Translations under genes and position numbers: made by a program
Assembly (NCBI GenBank): GCA_019752335.1
Contig: JAIEMJ010000003.1
Span: 1 to 64,000 of the forward strand
Direction of reading: 5' to 3'
From: Bryobacteraceae bacterium
GTDB taxonomy: Bacteria; Acidobacteriota; Terriglobia; Bryobacterales; Bryobacteraceae
Length of the DNA stretch: 64,000 nucleotides
Notes under the pieces: generated by a model
Databases searched by the model: none
What the model was told of the DNA's origin: nothing
What the model saw: the letters and a program-made list of their open reading frames with translations, nothing else
Shown here: piece by piece, positions 51,845 to 60,876 of the stretch
Numbering within the stretch: position 1 is the stretch's first letter
Layout of the letters: each line of letters begins with the position of its first letter

Positions 51845-54184
51845 TCAGAACGCCAGCGAAAGCTGGGCATCGTTGTCCTGGCGGGGTTTGCGAGCCGCGC
51901 GGGAACGCGGAACCGCCAACTGGATGAGGGCGGATGACACCGGTGAGGAGTCCGGAATCGGAAAAGGGATCGCGGGAGACTCCTCAACGGCTTCGCTTTG
52001 CGACTCCACCGGACCCGTCAACGTGATGATGGAGCTGGTGGCCATTCGGGAGTGTTGCTGTTGGATCTCCTTCCAAACGGCGTCCGCCTTCTCACCAACG
52101 CCTTTCTGGGTCACGAGTTCGCGCGCCATCGCTGTAAGCATGTCGTCATCGTCGTCGAGGGCCTGTAGACCCTGATTAGCGAACTTGCCCTCCATAGCGA
52201 GGGACACGAGGAGTTTCTTACCCATAAGCCGGAGGCAATTCTCTTGCATCGTGCCCGCGTACGCGAGGAACTTGACCTTCACTGGATGCTTCTGCCCGAT
52301 CCGCCATGAGCGCCGGCTGGCCTGCCGTAAGACGAAGATCGAATAGCCGGATTCATAGAACAGGATGGTCGGCATAGCCAACAAGTCCAGGCCCGTTGCA
52401 ACGAGCTTCGGATGGGCAATACACACCTGCATGCCCACTTTGAGCTGTCGCTCGTACCAGGCTTCGCGTGCCTCCGGCGGGACGGCCGTGGTGAGGACTT
52501 CGACCCGGATTCCCTCACGGCTGAGGATCTGTTTCAGCCGCTGAGTGACGTCCCGTTTCTGCGTATAGACTGCGAAGATCTGTACTCGCCGCCCTTGCTT
52601 GAGCTCCGCCTTGACCTCGTCCACCAGGCGGCGCTCCTTGGCGTACGCGATTTCCTCCGAAAGGTCAGCCGGATCGGAGATCACGAACCGTTCCCGTTCC
52701 CCTGTTTCCGGATCGGCGGCGTAGCCGTACAGCGTTCCAAGACCAAACGGCCGGTCCGGGTAGAGCATGAGAGCATTCAGCCCTACGCTCATTACGGACT
52801 GGTTGCCGCGGTGCTCCTCGAGAGCGGCTGTGATGTCTGCTTCCAATTTTCCATACGCTGCCGAGAGAGCGGCGTCCATCTCAATGCTGAGCACTTCCTC
52901 GTCGTATGGCGGCAGAGCATCCGAGATGTCCTCCAGAGAAACGAATGCGCCAAGTTCCATCAGGAACCGGCCAAAGAGCAAAGGCGATGCGCCAGGCCGA
53001 CGGCGCACTCTCGTCGTCACTTTCGGCTTGTCGGAGCATGCATTGTCCGTTTCGCTGATGGTCGTGACCTTTTCCAGAACTCCGTAGGTTTCTGAAAACG
53101 CGCGCACACCCGCGTCACCGTGAACAAACCCCTCCTCCAACATCTTTCGAGGCTGCAATCTGAAAAGGATGTTGAATAGCTCGTCGGCGTAGCCCCCGTT
53201 CAGCGTACCCGTAAGGATGATCGTGCGCTTCGCGCAGGACGCGATCGTGCCGAGCGCCGCGCCTTGGGCAGTGTCGCCCTTCAACTCGTGCACCTCATCG
53301 GCAACACCGTAGTCGAAGAAGCCCTTCATGTGACGGCCAATCAAATCGATGGGAGCGCAGCGCCTCACCTTCGTGCCATCTGCCTGCCAGAGCGGGCTAA
53401 ACATGGTTCGTCGAGCCTTCGCGGCGTCCGATTGCTCATCGCCTATGATCAGTTCGCAGTGTTTGGTTTTCCGAAAGTCCGATCTTCGGAGTTGGTCGTC
53501 ATCGGTGAGAACGGGCCGGCCGGTGTCGGGATTCACGACCGAGCCATTGTGAGCGCCGCTGCGCGGCACTCCATACGCGTGACGCCAGAAGTAGCTCAGC
53601 TTGCCGCCCTCCCGCGAGAGAACGAATATGGCCGGACAATCGCAGATCGACCGCCAACGGGCGCGAGCAGAGCGGAAGCCCTTCGCAAGGCGCAAGTCGC
53701 TCAGGGTGGTACGCAGTCCTTCACGGGTGACCTTCCCGTTGCGCAGCCTGACTTCGTTCACTCCGGTGTGGCCATTCGATCCGACGCCGTTGCGAACGCC
53801 ATCGATCAGAAACACTCGCACCGTCGGCAGAGTCAGTAGCGCCTCGCGGCACCATTTCATCGTAAGTTGAGGTGGCGCCATGACGAGCGCCGTGAAGGGC
53901 ATTCCCCTCGCGTGGACGTGCATGGCGCCGAGGGAGATCAACGTCTTCCCGGTGCCGCATTCGGCGATAGCGCCAGCCGAACTTTCGAAGCCCCACCGTT
54001 TAGCAATTCCGGCGATGGCGAGAGCCTGTGCGGGGTATGGCTTTCGACGAAGGTGCGTCAGTTCAACCGGCATCGGCTCGGAAGGCTGATGCAAGGGCGG
54101 GAATTGCTCAAGGATTCTCTCCTCGAGTTGTCCGGCAAACTGCCGCAGGTAGTCGTTGATATTGGTAGGGACACTGCTCCTCAT
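51845..54184 (-). CDS. SNF2-type superfamily 2 helicase of a mobile element
   Basis: The 779-residue protein has Walker A AECGTGKT (about 74-81), a DEVH box (about 296-299), TGT motif III (ILTGTLNGG) and a late motif VI QASRRSWRIGQKHPVKV, typical of SNF2-like enzymes. The Glu replaced by Val in DEVH is an allowed variant of DEAH-type motifs. An insertion with several Cys (ICDC, PDTGRPVLTDDDQ) lies between motifs Ia and II. It probably remodels or unwinds DNA during element transfer, replication or defence. The gene starts the module with Gp157 and the YhaM-like nuclease downstream (57 nt gap). Confidence 0.87.
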   Translation of the reverse strand: MRSSVPTNINDYLRQFAGQLEERILEQFPPLHQPSEPMPVELTHLRRKPYPAQALAIAGIAKRWGFESSAGAIAECGTGKTLISLGAMHVHARGMPFTALVMAPPQLTMKWCREALLTLPTVRVFLIDGVRNGVGSNGHTGVNEVRLRNGKVTREGLRTTLSDLRLAKGFRSARARWRSICDCPAIFVLSREGGKLSYFWRHAYGVPRSGAHNGSVVNPDTGRPVLTDDDQLRRSDFRKTKHCELIIGDEQSDAAKARRTMFSPLWQADGTKVRRCAPIDLIGRHMKGFFDYGVADEVHELKGDTAQGAALGTIASCAKRTIILTGTLNGGYADELFNILFRLQPRKMLEEGFVHGDAGVRAFSETYGVLEKVTTISETDNACSDKPKVTTRVRRRPGASPLLFGRFLMELGAFVSLEDISDALPPYDEEVLSIEMDAALSAAYGKLEADITAALEEHRGNQSVMSVGLNALMLYPDRPFGLGTLYGYAADPETGERERFVISDPADLSEEIAYAKERRLVDEVKAELKQGRRVQIFAVYTQKRDVTQRLKQILSREGIRVEVLTTAVPPEAREAWYERQLKVGMQVCIAHPKLVATGLDLLAMPTILFYESGYSIFVLRQASRRSWRIGQKHPVKVKFLAYAGTMQENCLRLMGKKLLVSLAMEGKFANQGLQALDDDDDMLTAMARELVTQKGVGEKADAVWKEIQQQHSRMATSSIITLTGPVESQSEAVEESPAIPFPIPDSSPVSSALIQLAVPRSRAARKPRQDNDAQLSLAF

Positions 54185-54494
54185 CGTGTTTTGCTCCTGG
54201 AGGGTGCTTCAATTCGGCAGTTGGGAGGGGATCGCCTATGCCCTGAAGCTAGTTCGGTACGTGGCGGCCACGCGAACGGTCGCTGATCCCGGCAATAGAC
54301 ATCGGCGCGGTGCCGTGGACTGGCGCTTAACGAAAGGTTTGAGTTGGGTCTAGGTCGAGCGCGGGATCAGTCATCAGTTGGCGACCGAGCATTCTCTATT
54401 CGGGCGGCAGTTCTCACCGTAGGCGACTATACGACTAACGCGGCAAGAACAATCCGGGAGGCGCTGGGTCGGCGAAGGCTCGCTCCTGGCTCCC
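54185..54494. other. Intergenic region upstream of the helicase
   Basis: No gene is seen in 310 bases. It should carry the helicase promoter. There is no strong palindrome. Confidence 0.4.
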
Positions 54495-54914
54495 TCAGGA
54501 TTCGAGACCAAGAATCGGTGTATCCAGCGCCTTGGCAGCACGCACCGGATCAAAATACTCCCTGAGAAACGTGATCTTGCCGTCTGCGGCGCGCAGGAAG
54601 ACGACATGATCCTGCCGATACACACGACCCGTAGACTTAATAAGCCCTTCGCCCTTAACTTCGGCGACTGCGCCCTGCGGATCGGCTAAAGCATATACCT
54701 TGAGGTCGAAGAAGCGGAATTTCTCGACAGCACCGACGAACCACGTAGCGTGACGGACTACTTGCTCCCGGCCCGACAGTTGCGCCGGATGGCCGAGCGA
54801 CGGCGCATAGGCGAGTTCCCACAAAATGTCGTCAGCAATCAGGGTCTGCCATCGCGCATTGTCATCGACGAGCGTCTGGATGTGCTGCTGTAGTAGGTCG
54901 GAAGCCAAAGTCAT
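54495..54914 (-). CDS. SnoaL/NTF2-like small protein
   Basis: ATG 54914 starts a 139-residue protein with the NTF2-like pattern: a first helix (ASDLLQQHIQTLVDDNARWQ), ILWELAYAPSLGHPAQLSGR, EFxxG-like VVRHATWFVGAVEKFRF, and the strands KVYALADPQGAVAEVKGEGL, YRQDHVVFLRAADGKITFLR, EYFDPVRAAKAL. SnoaL-like proteins include small cyclases and isomerases; the ligand pocket here is not diagnostic. It sits between the phage-like module and the introns and does not obviously belong to either. Confidence 0.8.
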   Translation of the reverse strand: MTLASDLLQQHIQTLVDDNARWQTLIADDILWELAYAPSLGHPAQLSGREQVVRHATWFVGAVEKFRFFDLKVYALADPQGAVAEVKGEGLIKSTGRVYRQDHVVFLRAADGKITFLREYFDPVRAAKALDTPILGLES

Positions 54915-55183
54915 TTCATTGTCCTCGTTGCCGGACGGGTGGACAGTCCACAATACTTCTTGTCGGCCATCCGGCTGGAGCGCGCCTGAAGCTGGATTCA
55001 GATTCGAAATAGCTGCTTCATTGAAGCCCGAAGTCGCGCGGTTCGATCGGCCAGGACGGCCGTGTGATGCCCGATCCGTGCTGGTGACGGCGGCTCATTT
55101 GTCAATCGGTAGATCGGTGACTTCTCGCTCATGCGGATTGCTGATCGGGATAGGGGGAAGCCTCACAGCTCCGCCCCTCCCAC

Positions 55184-55215
55184 ACCACCGGACATGCGGG
55201 TCCGCATCCGGCGGT
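55184..55215 (-). ncRNA. Domain V of intron 1 (IIC)
   Basis: The 32-nt hairpin CCGCCGGATGCGG-A-CCCGCATGTCCGGTGG carries the catalytic CGC triad near its base. It folds as expected and lies 9 nt past the maturase stop codon. Confidence 0.8.
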
Positions 55216-55223
55216 TCGGCGGG

Positions 55224-56609
55224 TTAAGCGATGGGTTTCACAGTCAATCGCGGAATCCCGAGCGAGTCGAAGTAAGCATTGGGCAATGCGATGCTGAGCG
55301 CGGGCGAGTCCGCCAGCCTCCATGGACCATGAGCGCTGGCCGCGGTTTGCGCGGCCAAGTCCGCTCTCACATCCCATCGGCGTAATTCGGCGAACCGCGC
55401 CGGGCCTCGCTTCCACTGTTTCCAGATCGCAGACCGGAGTCTGCGCCGGAGCCACTGCTCAAGACCGGCCAACACCGATGGCGTTTCACACTTACCGAAA
55501 TAACCGATCCATCCCCGTAGATAGCGGGATAGTTCCTCGGCCATTCTTTCGATGCTCACGCCTCGGTTCCGGCTCGTCAGTTCCCGTATCCGCTCCTTGA
55601 ACCGGTCCACCGCTTTCGGCGCGATTCGCCGTTTGGGTGTGCCTGCACTCGTGAAGCTGAATCCTAGAAACTTCCTTGCCCAGGGCCGTGCCACCGCACT
55701 CTTCTGCTGGTTCACCTGGAGTTTAAGCTTGCTCATGATGAATCGCGTCAGGCTTTCCATCACTCGTTCCCCCGCTCGCCGGCTGCGAACGTAGATATTG
55801 CTATCGTCCGCATACCGCGCAAACCGGAGGCCGCGCTGTTCCAACTCCCGGTCGAACTCGTCGAGCACGATGTTCGACAACAAGGGCGACAAAGGCCCGC
55901 CTTGCGGGGTCCCTTCGTCCACCGGATTCACCAGCCCGCCCTCCATCACTCCGGCTTGCAGAAAAACCCGGATCAGCTTCAATAACCTCTTGTCGCTCAC
56001 CCGTTCTGCAATCTTTGCCATCAGTCTGTCGTGATTGACCCGGTCGAAGAACTTCTCCAGATCCAGATCTACCACCCAGCGATAGCCTGCAGCGATGTAC
56101 TGCTGCGCTACCGCCACCGCCTGATGCGCCGAACGTCCAGGCCGAAACCCGTAGCTGTGATCGGAAAACGTTCGGTCCCACTTGCGTTGCAGCACCTGCA
56201 TCACCGCCTGCTGGATGAACCGATCCAGCACCGTCGGGATGCCAAGCTTTCGCACCCCTCCATCCGGCTTCGGGATTTCCACCCGCTTCACCGGTTCCGG
56301 CTTATAAGTACCGCTCAACAATTGTTCCCGTATGGCTGGCCAGTGCTGTTTCAGAAACTCTGGTAACTCGTTGACGGTCATCCCGTCCACGCCAGCGCTT
56401 CCTTTATTGGCCTTGACTCGTGCCAATGCCTGCTTGCAGTTTTCCCGCTCGCAGACTTCCTCCATTAACTGTTCGCCCATAGCCAGGCTTTCTGTCCCGC
56501 GCTTCGCCACAACCGATTCGGTCCCTTCCGCGGACACCATTGGAGCTTCACTCCTACTCTCGTCCGTGAAGGCCAGCATTAGCTGGTTCTTCTGCCGCTT
56601 ATCGCTCAT
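55224..56609 (-). CDS. ltrA: Group II intron reverse transcriptase/maturase (intron 1)
   Basis: A 461-residue protein with RT motifs VKRVEIPKPDGGVRKLGIPT, GFRPGRSAHQAVAVAQQYIA, GTPQGGPLSPLLSN and the active site RYADDSNIYV (YADD about 266-269). A maturase X domain follows (YLRGWIGYFGKCETPSVLAG) and the end is GPWRLADSPALSIALPNAYF, DSLGIPRL, typical of IIC maturases. No HNH endonuclease domain is seen, as expected for class C. The frame is intact, so intron 1 may be active. Upstream 56610-57031 is intron RNA (domains I-IV). Confidence 0.93.
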   Translation of the reverse strand: MSDKRQKNQLMLAFTDESRSEAPMVSAEGTESVVAKRGTESLAMGEQLMEEVCERENCKQALARVKANKGSAGVDGMTVNELPEFLKQHWPAIREQLLSGTYKPEPVKRVEIPKPDGGVRKLGIPTVLDRFIQQAVMQVLQRKWDRTFSDHSYGFRPGRSAHQAVAVAQQYIAAGYRWVVDLDLEKFFDRVNHDRLMAKIAERVSDKRLLKLIRVFLQAGVMEGGLVNPVDEGTPQGGPLSPLLSNIVLDEFDRELEQRGLRFARYADDSNIYVRSRRAGERVMESLTRFIMSKLKLQVNQQKSAVARPWARKFLGFSFTSAGTPKRRIAPKAVDRFKERIRELTSRNRGVSIERMAEELSRYLRGWIGYFGKCETPSVLAGLEQWLRRRLRSAIWKQWKRGPARFAELRRWDVRADLAAQTAASAHGPWRLADSPALSIALPNAYFDSLGIPRLTVKPIA

Positions 56610-57070
56610 GAGTTGCGCTGCTTACTTGCCTTTCCCATTAGCCCCTTGCGGGGACCGTTCGGGTCTTCAGCACTTGCGTGCCTAATACGCCCTCTGCTGA
56701 CTTCTGCCGTCCGGTCAGGATCGATCGCTCGACCCTCAGTCCTGATTCCAGAACAAACGGCAGATCTCCCGAGGTAAGTTCGACCGCCTTCCGCACGCGA
56801 CCGCCGGATCTACAACCGGTGCCTTTGATGGATATGGACTTCGTTGTTACGAGCCAACTCGTCCGGCCCCGTATGCCTCTCATCCGGTTCTTGTTCATCG
56901 GCCCGTACGTTTGCTCCACGCTTCTTTCAGACCCCGCCTCGCGACGACGCCCTTGCGCTTCGCTATCACTTCACCTCCATCAGGTTGTGAAAAGGACTTT
57001 CACCTTCGAGCTGTCGAACATGCTCGGCACACTCGCGGTAGGGACGACCATTGCTGGCCGCCCCCCGCAC

Positions 57071-57103
57071 AGATCCGTACGTGCGCGTTTACGCATACGG
57101 CTC
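57071..57103 (-). ncRNA. Domain V of intron 2
   Basis: The hairpin GAGCCGTATGCGT...ACGCACGTACGGATCT contains the AGC catalytic triad. It starts right after the C-terminal RT stop codon. Confidence 0.8.
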
Positions 57104-57676
57104 TTACCAAGGATGAATGGCGTCGAAGCGCTTGTCGGGATAAGGATGCAGAACACGGGGTTGTGGAATCCACCGGTCCAGCAGTGGGTTGAGACGGTCC
57201 CATCCCACCTGCGCACGTTGACTGCGACGAACCAGAACGCTCCGCCACAGTCGGCATATGCGCCGCCGGAAGACGCGCAACTGACCTGTGTTACCGGGCA
57301 CAGCGTGGTACTGGTAGTAGCCCTGCGCAACCTTCCGAAGCCATTCGCCCACCTCACTCGTACGATGGTGCTTCCGGTATTGAAGCTCTGCCTTGATGGC
57401 TTTGAGCTTCGCGACCATCCGCTTTTTCGCCGTCATGCGCCAGACGTTGAAGGCTCCGCTGCTCGTGAGGTGTCCACAGAAATGTGTGAACCCCAGAAAC
57501 GTGAAGGTCTCGGGCTTTCCCTCGCCACGCCGCTTTCGGTCTCGGACGGAGAACCGCCCGAACTCGATCAGTCGCGTCTTGTCCGGATGTAATTCCAGTC
57601 CGAACCGTACCAGCCGTTCCCGAAACTCCTCGAGGAACCGCTCGGCGTCGGCTCGGTTTTGAAAGCCCAACACAAG
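57104..57676 (-). pseudogene. Intron 2 reverse transcriptase, C-terminal part
   Basis: It begins directly after the inner intron with LVLGFQNRADAERFLEEFRE, then LHPDKTRLIEFGRFSVRDRK, FTFLGFTHFCG and the maturase X domain (VGEWLRKVAQGYYQYHAVPG). The codon phase is right for joining to ...RYADD of the N-terminal part: GAT plus CTT GTG gives YADD-LVLGF. It stops at 57104, next to domain V of intron 2. Confidence 0.85.
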
Positions 57677-57714
57677 GTGAGTAGCCCCGGGGAATCTCAC
57701 CCCGAGGCGCTCTC

Positions 57715-57749
57715 AGAACCGTACGTGAACCTCTCAGCTCATACGGCTC
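57715..57749 (-). ncRNA. Domain V of intron 3
   Basis: The hairpin GAGCCGTATGAGC...GTTCACGTACGGTTCT carries the AGC triad. It overlaps the last codons of the inner maturase by 11 nt, a normal layout for this intron type. Confidence 0.8.
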
Positions 57750-58995
57750 CCGCCATGGAACCTCGCCTCTCGCCCATCTGCCAATGCGCCCACAACTTCG
57801 AGTCGCGTCGCGAGATGCGCGCGACCCAGTGGGCCGCCCTGCGCAGATGGCCTCGCAGCTTCTTGTACTTCCGTTCGGCCCAGCGGGCCAGGGATCGATT
57901 GAGTTGCTTCATCGGCGGATAGAGCGCCGACCGGTAATAGCGTCCATAGTATTGAAGCCAGCCTCGAATGACCGGGTTGAACATTCGCGCCAGATCTTCG
58001 ATTCGCTTGTCACTGCGCAGATGCAGGTTCCAGCTTCGAATTTCCTTGCGAATGGCTTTCACCGCAGTATCAGAGACAGCGGGTGTGAAGTTGACAAAGT
58101 ATTTCCCCTTACGATTCTTCGATCTCCTCGGCCGAAACGTATAGCCGAGAAAGTCGAACTTCTCGTTCGAGTATGTCCCTCGCCGGTCATCATCCTTGCA
58201 GTAGACAATCTTGGTCTTCTGCGGATGCAGCTCCAGCCCACATTCCTGTAAACGCGCAGCGATTGCTGCTCGAACTTCCTGCGCTTCGCCTTCGGTTCTG
58301 CAATGCGCGATGGCATCATCAGCGTACCGCTCAAATGGAACTTGCGGATATCGCTTCGCCATCCATCGATCAAATGCATAGTGCAAAAACAGATTGGCTA
58401 ACAGCGGGCTAATGACTCCGCCTCGCGGCGTGCCCTTCTCACGCTCGATCAACTGACCATCCTCTTGCACCGGCGCTTTCAGCCAGCGTTCGAGGTAGAG
58501 AACGATCCATTACTCCGTCGCATGTTTCTTTACCGCCCGTATCAGCAGAGCTTGCGGGATGTTATCGAAGAAACCCTTGATGTCCAGATCGACGACCCAG
58601 TCATAGCGCCAGCATCGCTGCCGCGCTTGCCCCACTGCATCCAGTGCCGACTTCCCCGGACGATATCCGTAGGAATCCGGATGGAACAGCGGATCCACCG
58701 CCGGCTCCAGTCTCGACTTCACCACCATTTGCGCAATCCGATCCGATACGGTTGGGATGCCCAGCTTCCTTTCCCCACCGTTTGCTTTCGGTATCTTCAC
58801 CGTCCGCACCGCCGGAGGAAAGTAACTACCCGACGACATTCGATTCCAGATCTTATACAGATTCCCTTTCAGGTCCTGGTCAAAAGCCTTGATCGTTTGT
58901 TCGTCGACCCCTGCCGCTCCTTGGTTCGCTTTTACTCGTTTGTATGCCTCCCAGACTTCCCACTTGGAAATACAATACGGTTTTGCCTCACTCAT
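57739..58995 (-). pseudogene. ltrA: Intron 3 reverse transcriptase/maturase with one in-frame stop
   Basis: From ATG 58995 the frame reads MSEAKPYCISKWEVWEAYKR, HPDSYGYRPGKSALDAVGQA, WVVDLDIKGFFDNIPQALLI up to KKHATE, then a TAA at 58510-58512. The same frame continues without a gap: WIVLYLERWLKAPVQEDGQL, KGTPRGGVISPLLANLFLHY, FERYADDAIAHC, the X domain (VIRGWLQYYGRYYRSALYPP) and SMAGAV at the stop. A single base change would restore it. All RT motifs are otherwise in place, so the lesion looks recent; trans-complementation by another maturase is possible. Confidence 0.85.
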
Positions 58996-59540
58996 CGGCT
59001 CCTCCCATTACTGGTTGGCTCATTGAATTTGGCTCCATAACACAACCCCTTCGCTCCATCCTGTCTCCAGGACTTCATTGCTACTACGGGTTGTTCCGCC
59101 CCTCGACTCCGCATCCGTACTCTTGCTCTCATGGTTCTTCCACTTGAACTTCTTCGTTTACATCGCAGCCGAGGTTCCCACGTTCCGCTCGAATCGCCTC
59201 ATTAGCAAGCTCAGGCCACCTTAATGCCGGATGCCGCCACGTCCGTAAACAGGTTTCGCCGTGGCTGATCCCGCGGTAACGACTCCCCCGCGGTTTCGAC
59301 ATCATCCCTACGCTTTCGACACGTCATCAGTGGTTCCCTTGCGGTCCTCTTCTTGCCTGTCACCTGACCTGGTTCTTTCCAGGCCTTTTCCTTCCCTGCT
59401 CACGACCATGACTTTTGACCACAGCCGCGGGAGGTGGTTTGGAACCTGCTCCTGCAAGCCGGTTCCGAGGGGCCCGCCCTCATCGATCAAGCAGTTACAC
59501 ACATCGGGCCCTCCTCGGCCCTTTGCGCTCGTGGCGCACG

Positions 59541-60530
59541 ATCGTCGGCGTACCGGACGACAATGACATCGCCGCGTGCAACTTTCTTGCGCCAGGCCTC
59601 AACCCAAAGATCGAACACATAATGCAAGTACACGTTGGCGAGCAGCGGTGAAACCACTGCCCCCTGCGGCGTACCTACATTCGTTTCCGACCATTGGCCA
59701 TCTTCCGATACTCCTGCCTTCAGCCATTTCTGGATCAGGCGAAGCATACGGCGATCAGCCACCCGATGCTCGATGAACTTCATCGTCCACTCGTGACTCA
59801 TGTTGTCGAAGAAGCCACGAATGTCCGCATCGAGCACCCAGTTCACCCGCTTCCGCTGGATGCCCACAGTCAGAGCGTCTAGCGCCTGATGCGGGCTGCG
59901 ACCGGGCCGGAATCCGTAAGAAAAGCCTTTGAAGTCGGCCTCGTAGATCTGATTGAGGACCGTCACCACGGCCTGTTGAACGATCTTGTCCTCCAGGGCT
60001 GCGATGCCTAACGGGCGTTGCCGCCCATCGGCCTTCGGGATATAGACTCGTCTCGACGGTCGTGCCCGATACGCTCCACGGTGCACCCGGCTGTGAAGAT
60101 CGCAGAGCCGACCCTCCAGCCCGGCTTCATATTCCTGCCACGTCACGCCATCTACGCCGGGCGAGGCTTGCCGCTTAAGTGCGTAAAAGCTGTCCCGCAG
60201 CAAATTCAACGTCACATGGTGGAGCAAAGCGGTGAACCGTTCCTGCTTCCTTACTGATGCTACTTGCCGCACACCGTGCAATCCCTGTGACATGCGTTTT
60301 CCGCTCTGTGTCGGAGGCATGTGTGATCGAACGATGTTCTCCCCTGTCTGCGCCCTTCCCTCCCCGACCTCCGCCGAAGGTTGCCCTTCCTTGTTCGGCT
60401 GGTTCACAGGTACTACGGCGCAGTCCGACTTCTCCTGAACGTTCACGTCCGCGTTATGGTTTATGGCCTTTACGGACCGGTCTTGCTGAAACAGGCAAGA
60501 CGTACAGGAGATCTCCCGGTTCTCGTGCAT
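59541..60530 (-). pseudogene. Intron 2 reverse transcriptase, N-terminal part
   Basis: It is taken from the family-typical start MHENREISCTS at 60530. RT motifs are present: YALKRQASPGVDGVTWQEYE, RRVYIPKADGRQRPLGIAAL, FSYGFRPGRSPHQALDALTV, TNVGTPQGAVVSPLLANVYL and VIVVRYADD at the end. After the YADD codons the frame enters intron 3 and soon stops. Together with 57104-57676 it makes one complete RT if intron 3 is removed. Confidence 0.85.
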
Positions 60531-60876
60531 GTTGTTTCTCAGCGTGCGCGGGTTCTCAGGACCGAACAACCGCTCGCGTTTAACGCGGTTGCCGTGTTGC
60601 CTTCCTCCACTCCGGAAAGGAGTCGGCATCCTGATCCATCGGCTTTTCGAAGCTCAATTTCCCGGCCCACTGGTACCTCTGTCTACGCTTCAGATCACAC
60701 CTCGCGATGTACCCCGCAAGACTCGAGGCCAGGATGGATTCGCTGTTCTCTTTTCCTGTAGGGCTCTTTCATCCCCTACAACATGCCGGTTTAGCCCGGC
60801 GCACTCCGGCTTGCCGACAATCCACGCAGAGCATCGCTGGCGGACGCAATGGCGTTTGGCTCGTTAGACTGGAACG

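Larger units (their letters stand above)
55150..57032 (-). mobile_element. Class IIC group II intron (intron 1)
   Basis: The 5' end GTGTGCCGAGCATGTTCGAC (57032 down) and a downstream block CTTACCTCGGGAGATCTG, with AGAAGTCAGCAGAGG, follow the layout of the Oceanobacillus iheyensis IIC intron as I remember it. Domain V (55184-55215) begins ACCGCCGGATGCGG and has the CGC triad of IIC introns; domain VI runs GTGTGGGAGGGGCGG...CCCCCTAT and ends at 55150. It encloses one maturase. IIC introns usually insert after hairpins; here the start is 5 nt past the 3' end of intron 2, whose domain VI is a GC hairpin. Confidence 0.83.
57676..59539 (-). mobile_element. Inner group II intron (intron 3) nested in intron 2
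   Basis: The 5' end GTGCGCCACGAGCGCAAAGG begins at 59539, just after the YADD codons of the outer RT. The 3' end is a domain V (57715-57749) and domain VI ending ...GGGGCTACTCAC(C) at 57676-57677; the exact last base is uncertain by one, because C occurs at both joints. The length is about 1.86 kb. Its own maturase (57739-58995) has one premature stop. The inner intron would have to splice for the outer RT to be translated. Confidence 0.8.
57038..60804 (-). mobile_element. Outer group II intron (intron 2), interrupted by intron 3
   Basis: The 5' end is GTGCGCCGGGCTAAACCGGC from 60804. The 3' end is a domain V (57071-57103) with an AGC triad, then a domain VI hairpin GGGCGGCC...GGTCGTCCCTAC, ending at 57038. 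Its maturase gene is split: the N-terminal part lies at 59541-60530 and the C-terminal part at 57104-57676. Between them sits intron 3. The joint is within the YADD active site, so the outer intron cannot make its enzyme unless the inner intron splices. This makes a twintron. Confidence 0.8.

Noticed and set aside
55124-60876. A host gene interrupted by the introns
   Set aside because: Joining the 5' flank (about 60805-60876) to the 3' flank (below 55150) gives no coding frame of a known protein, so the introns most likely sit in intergenic DNA.
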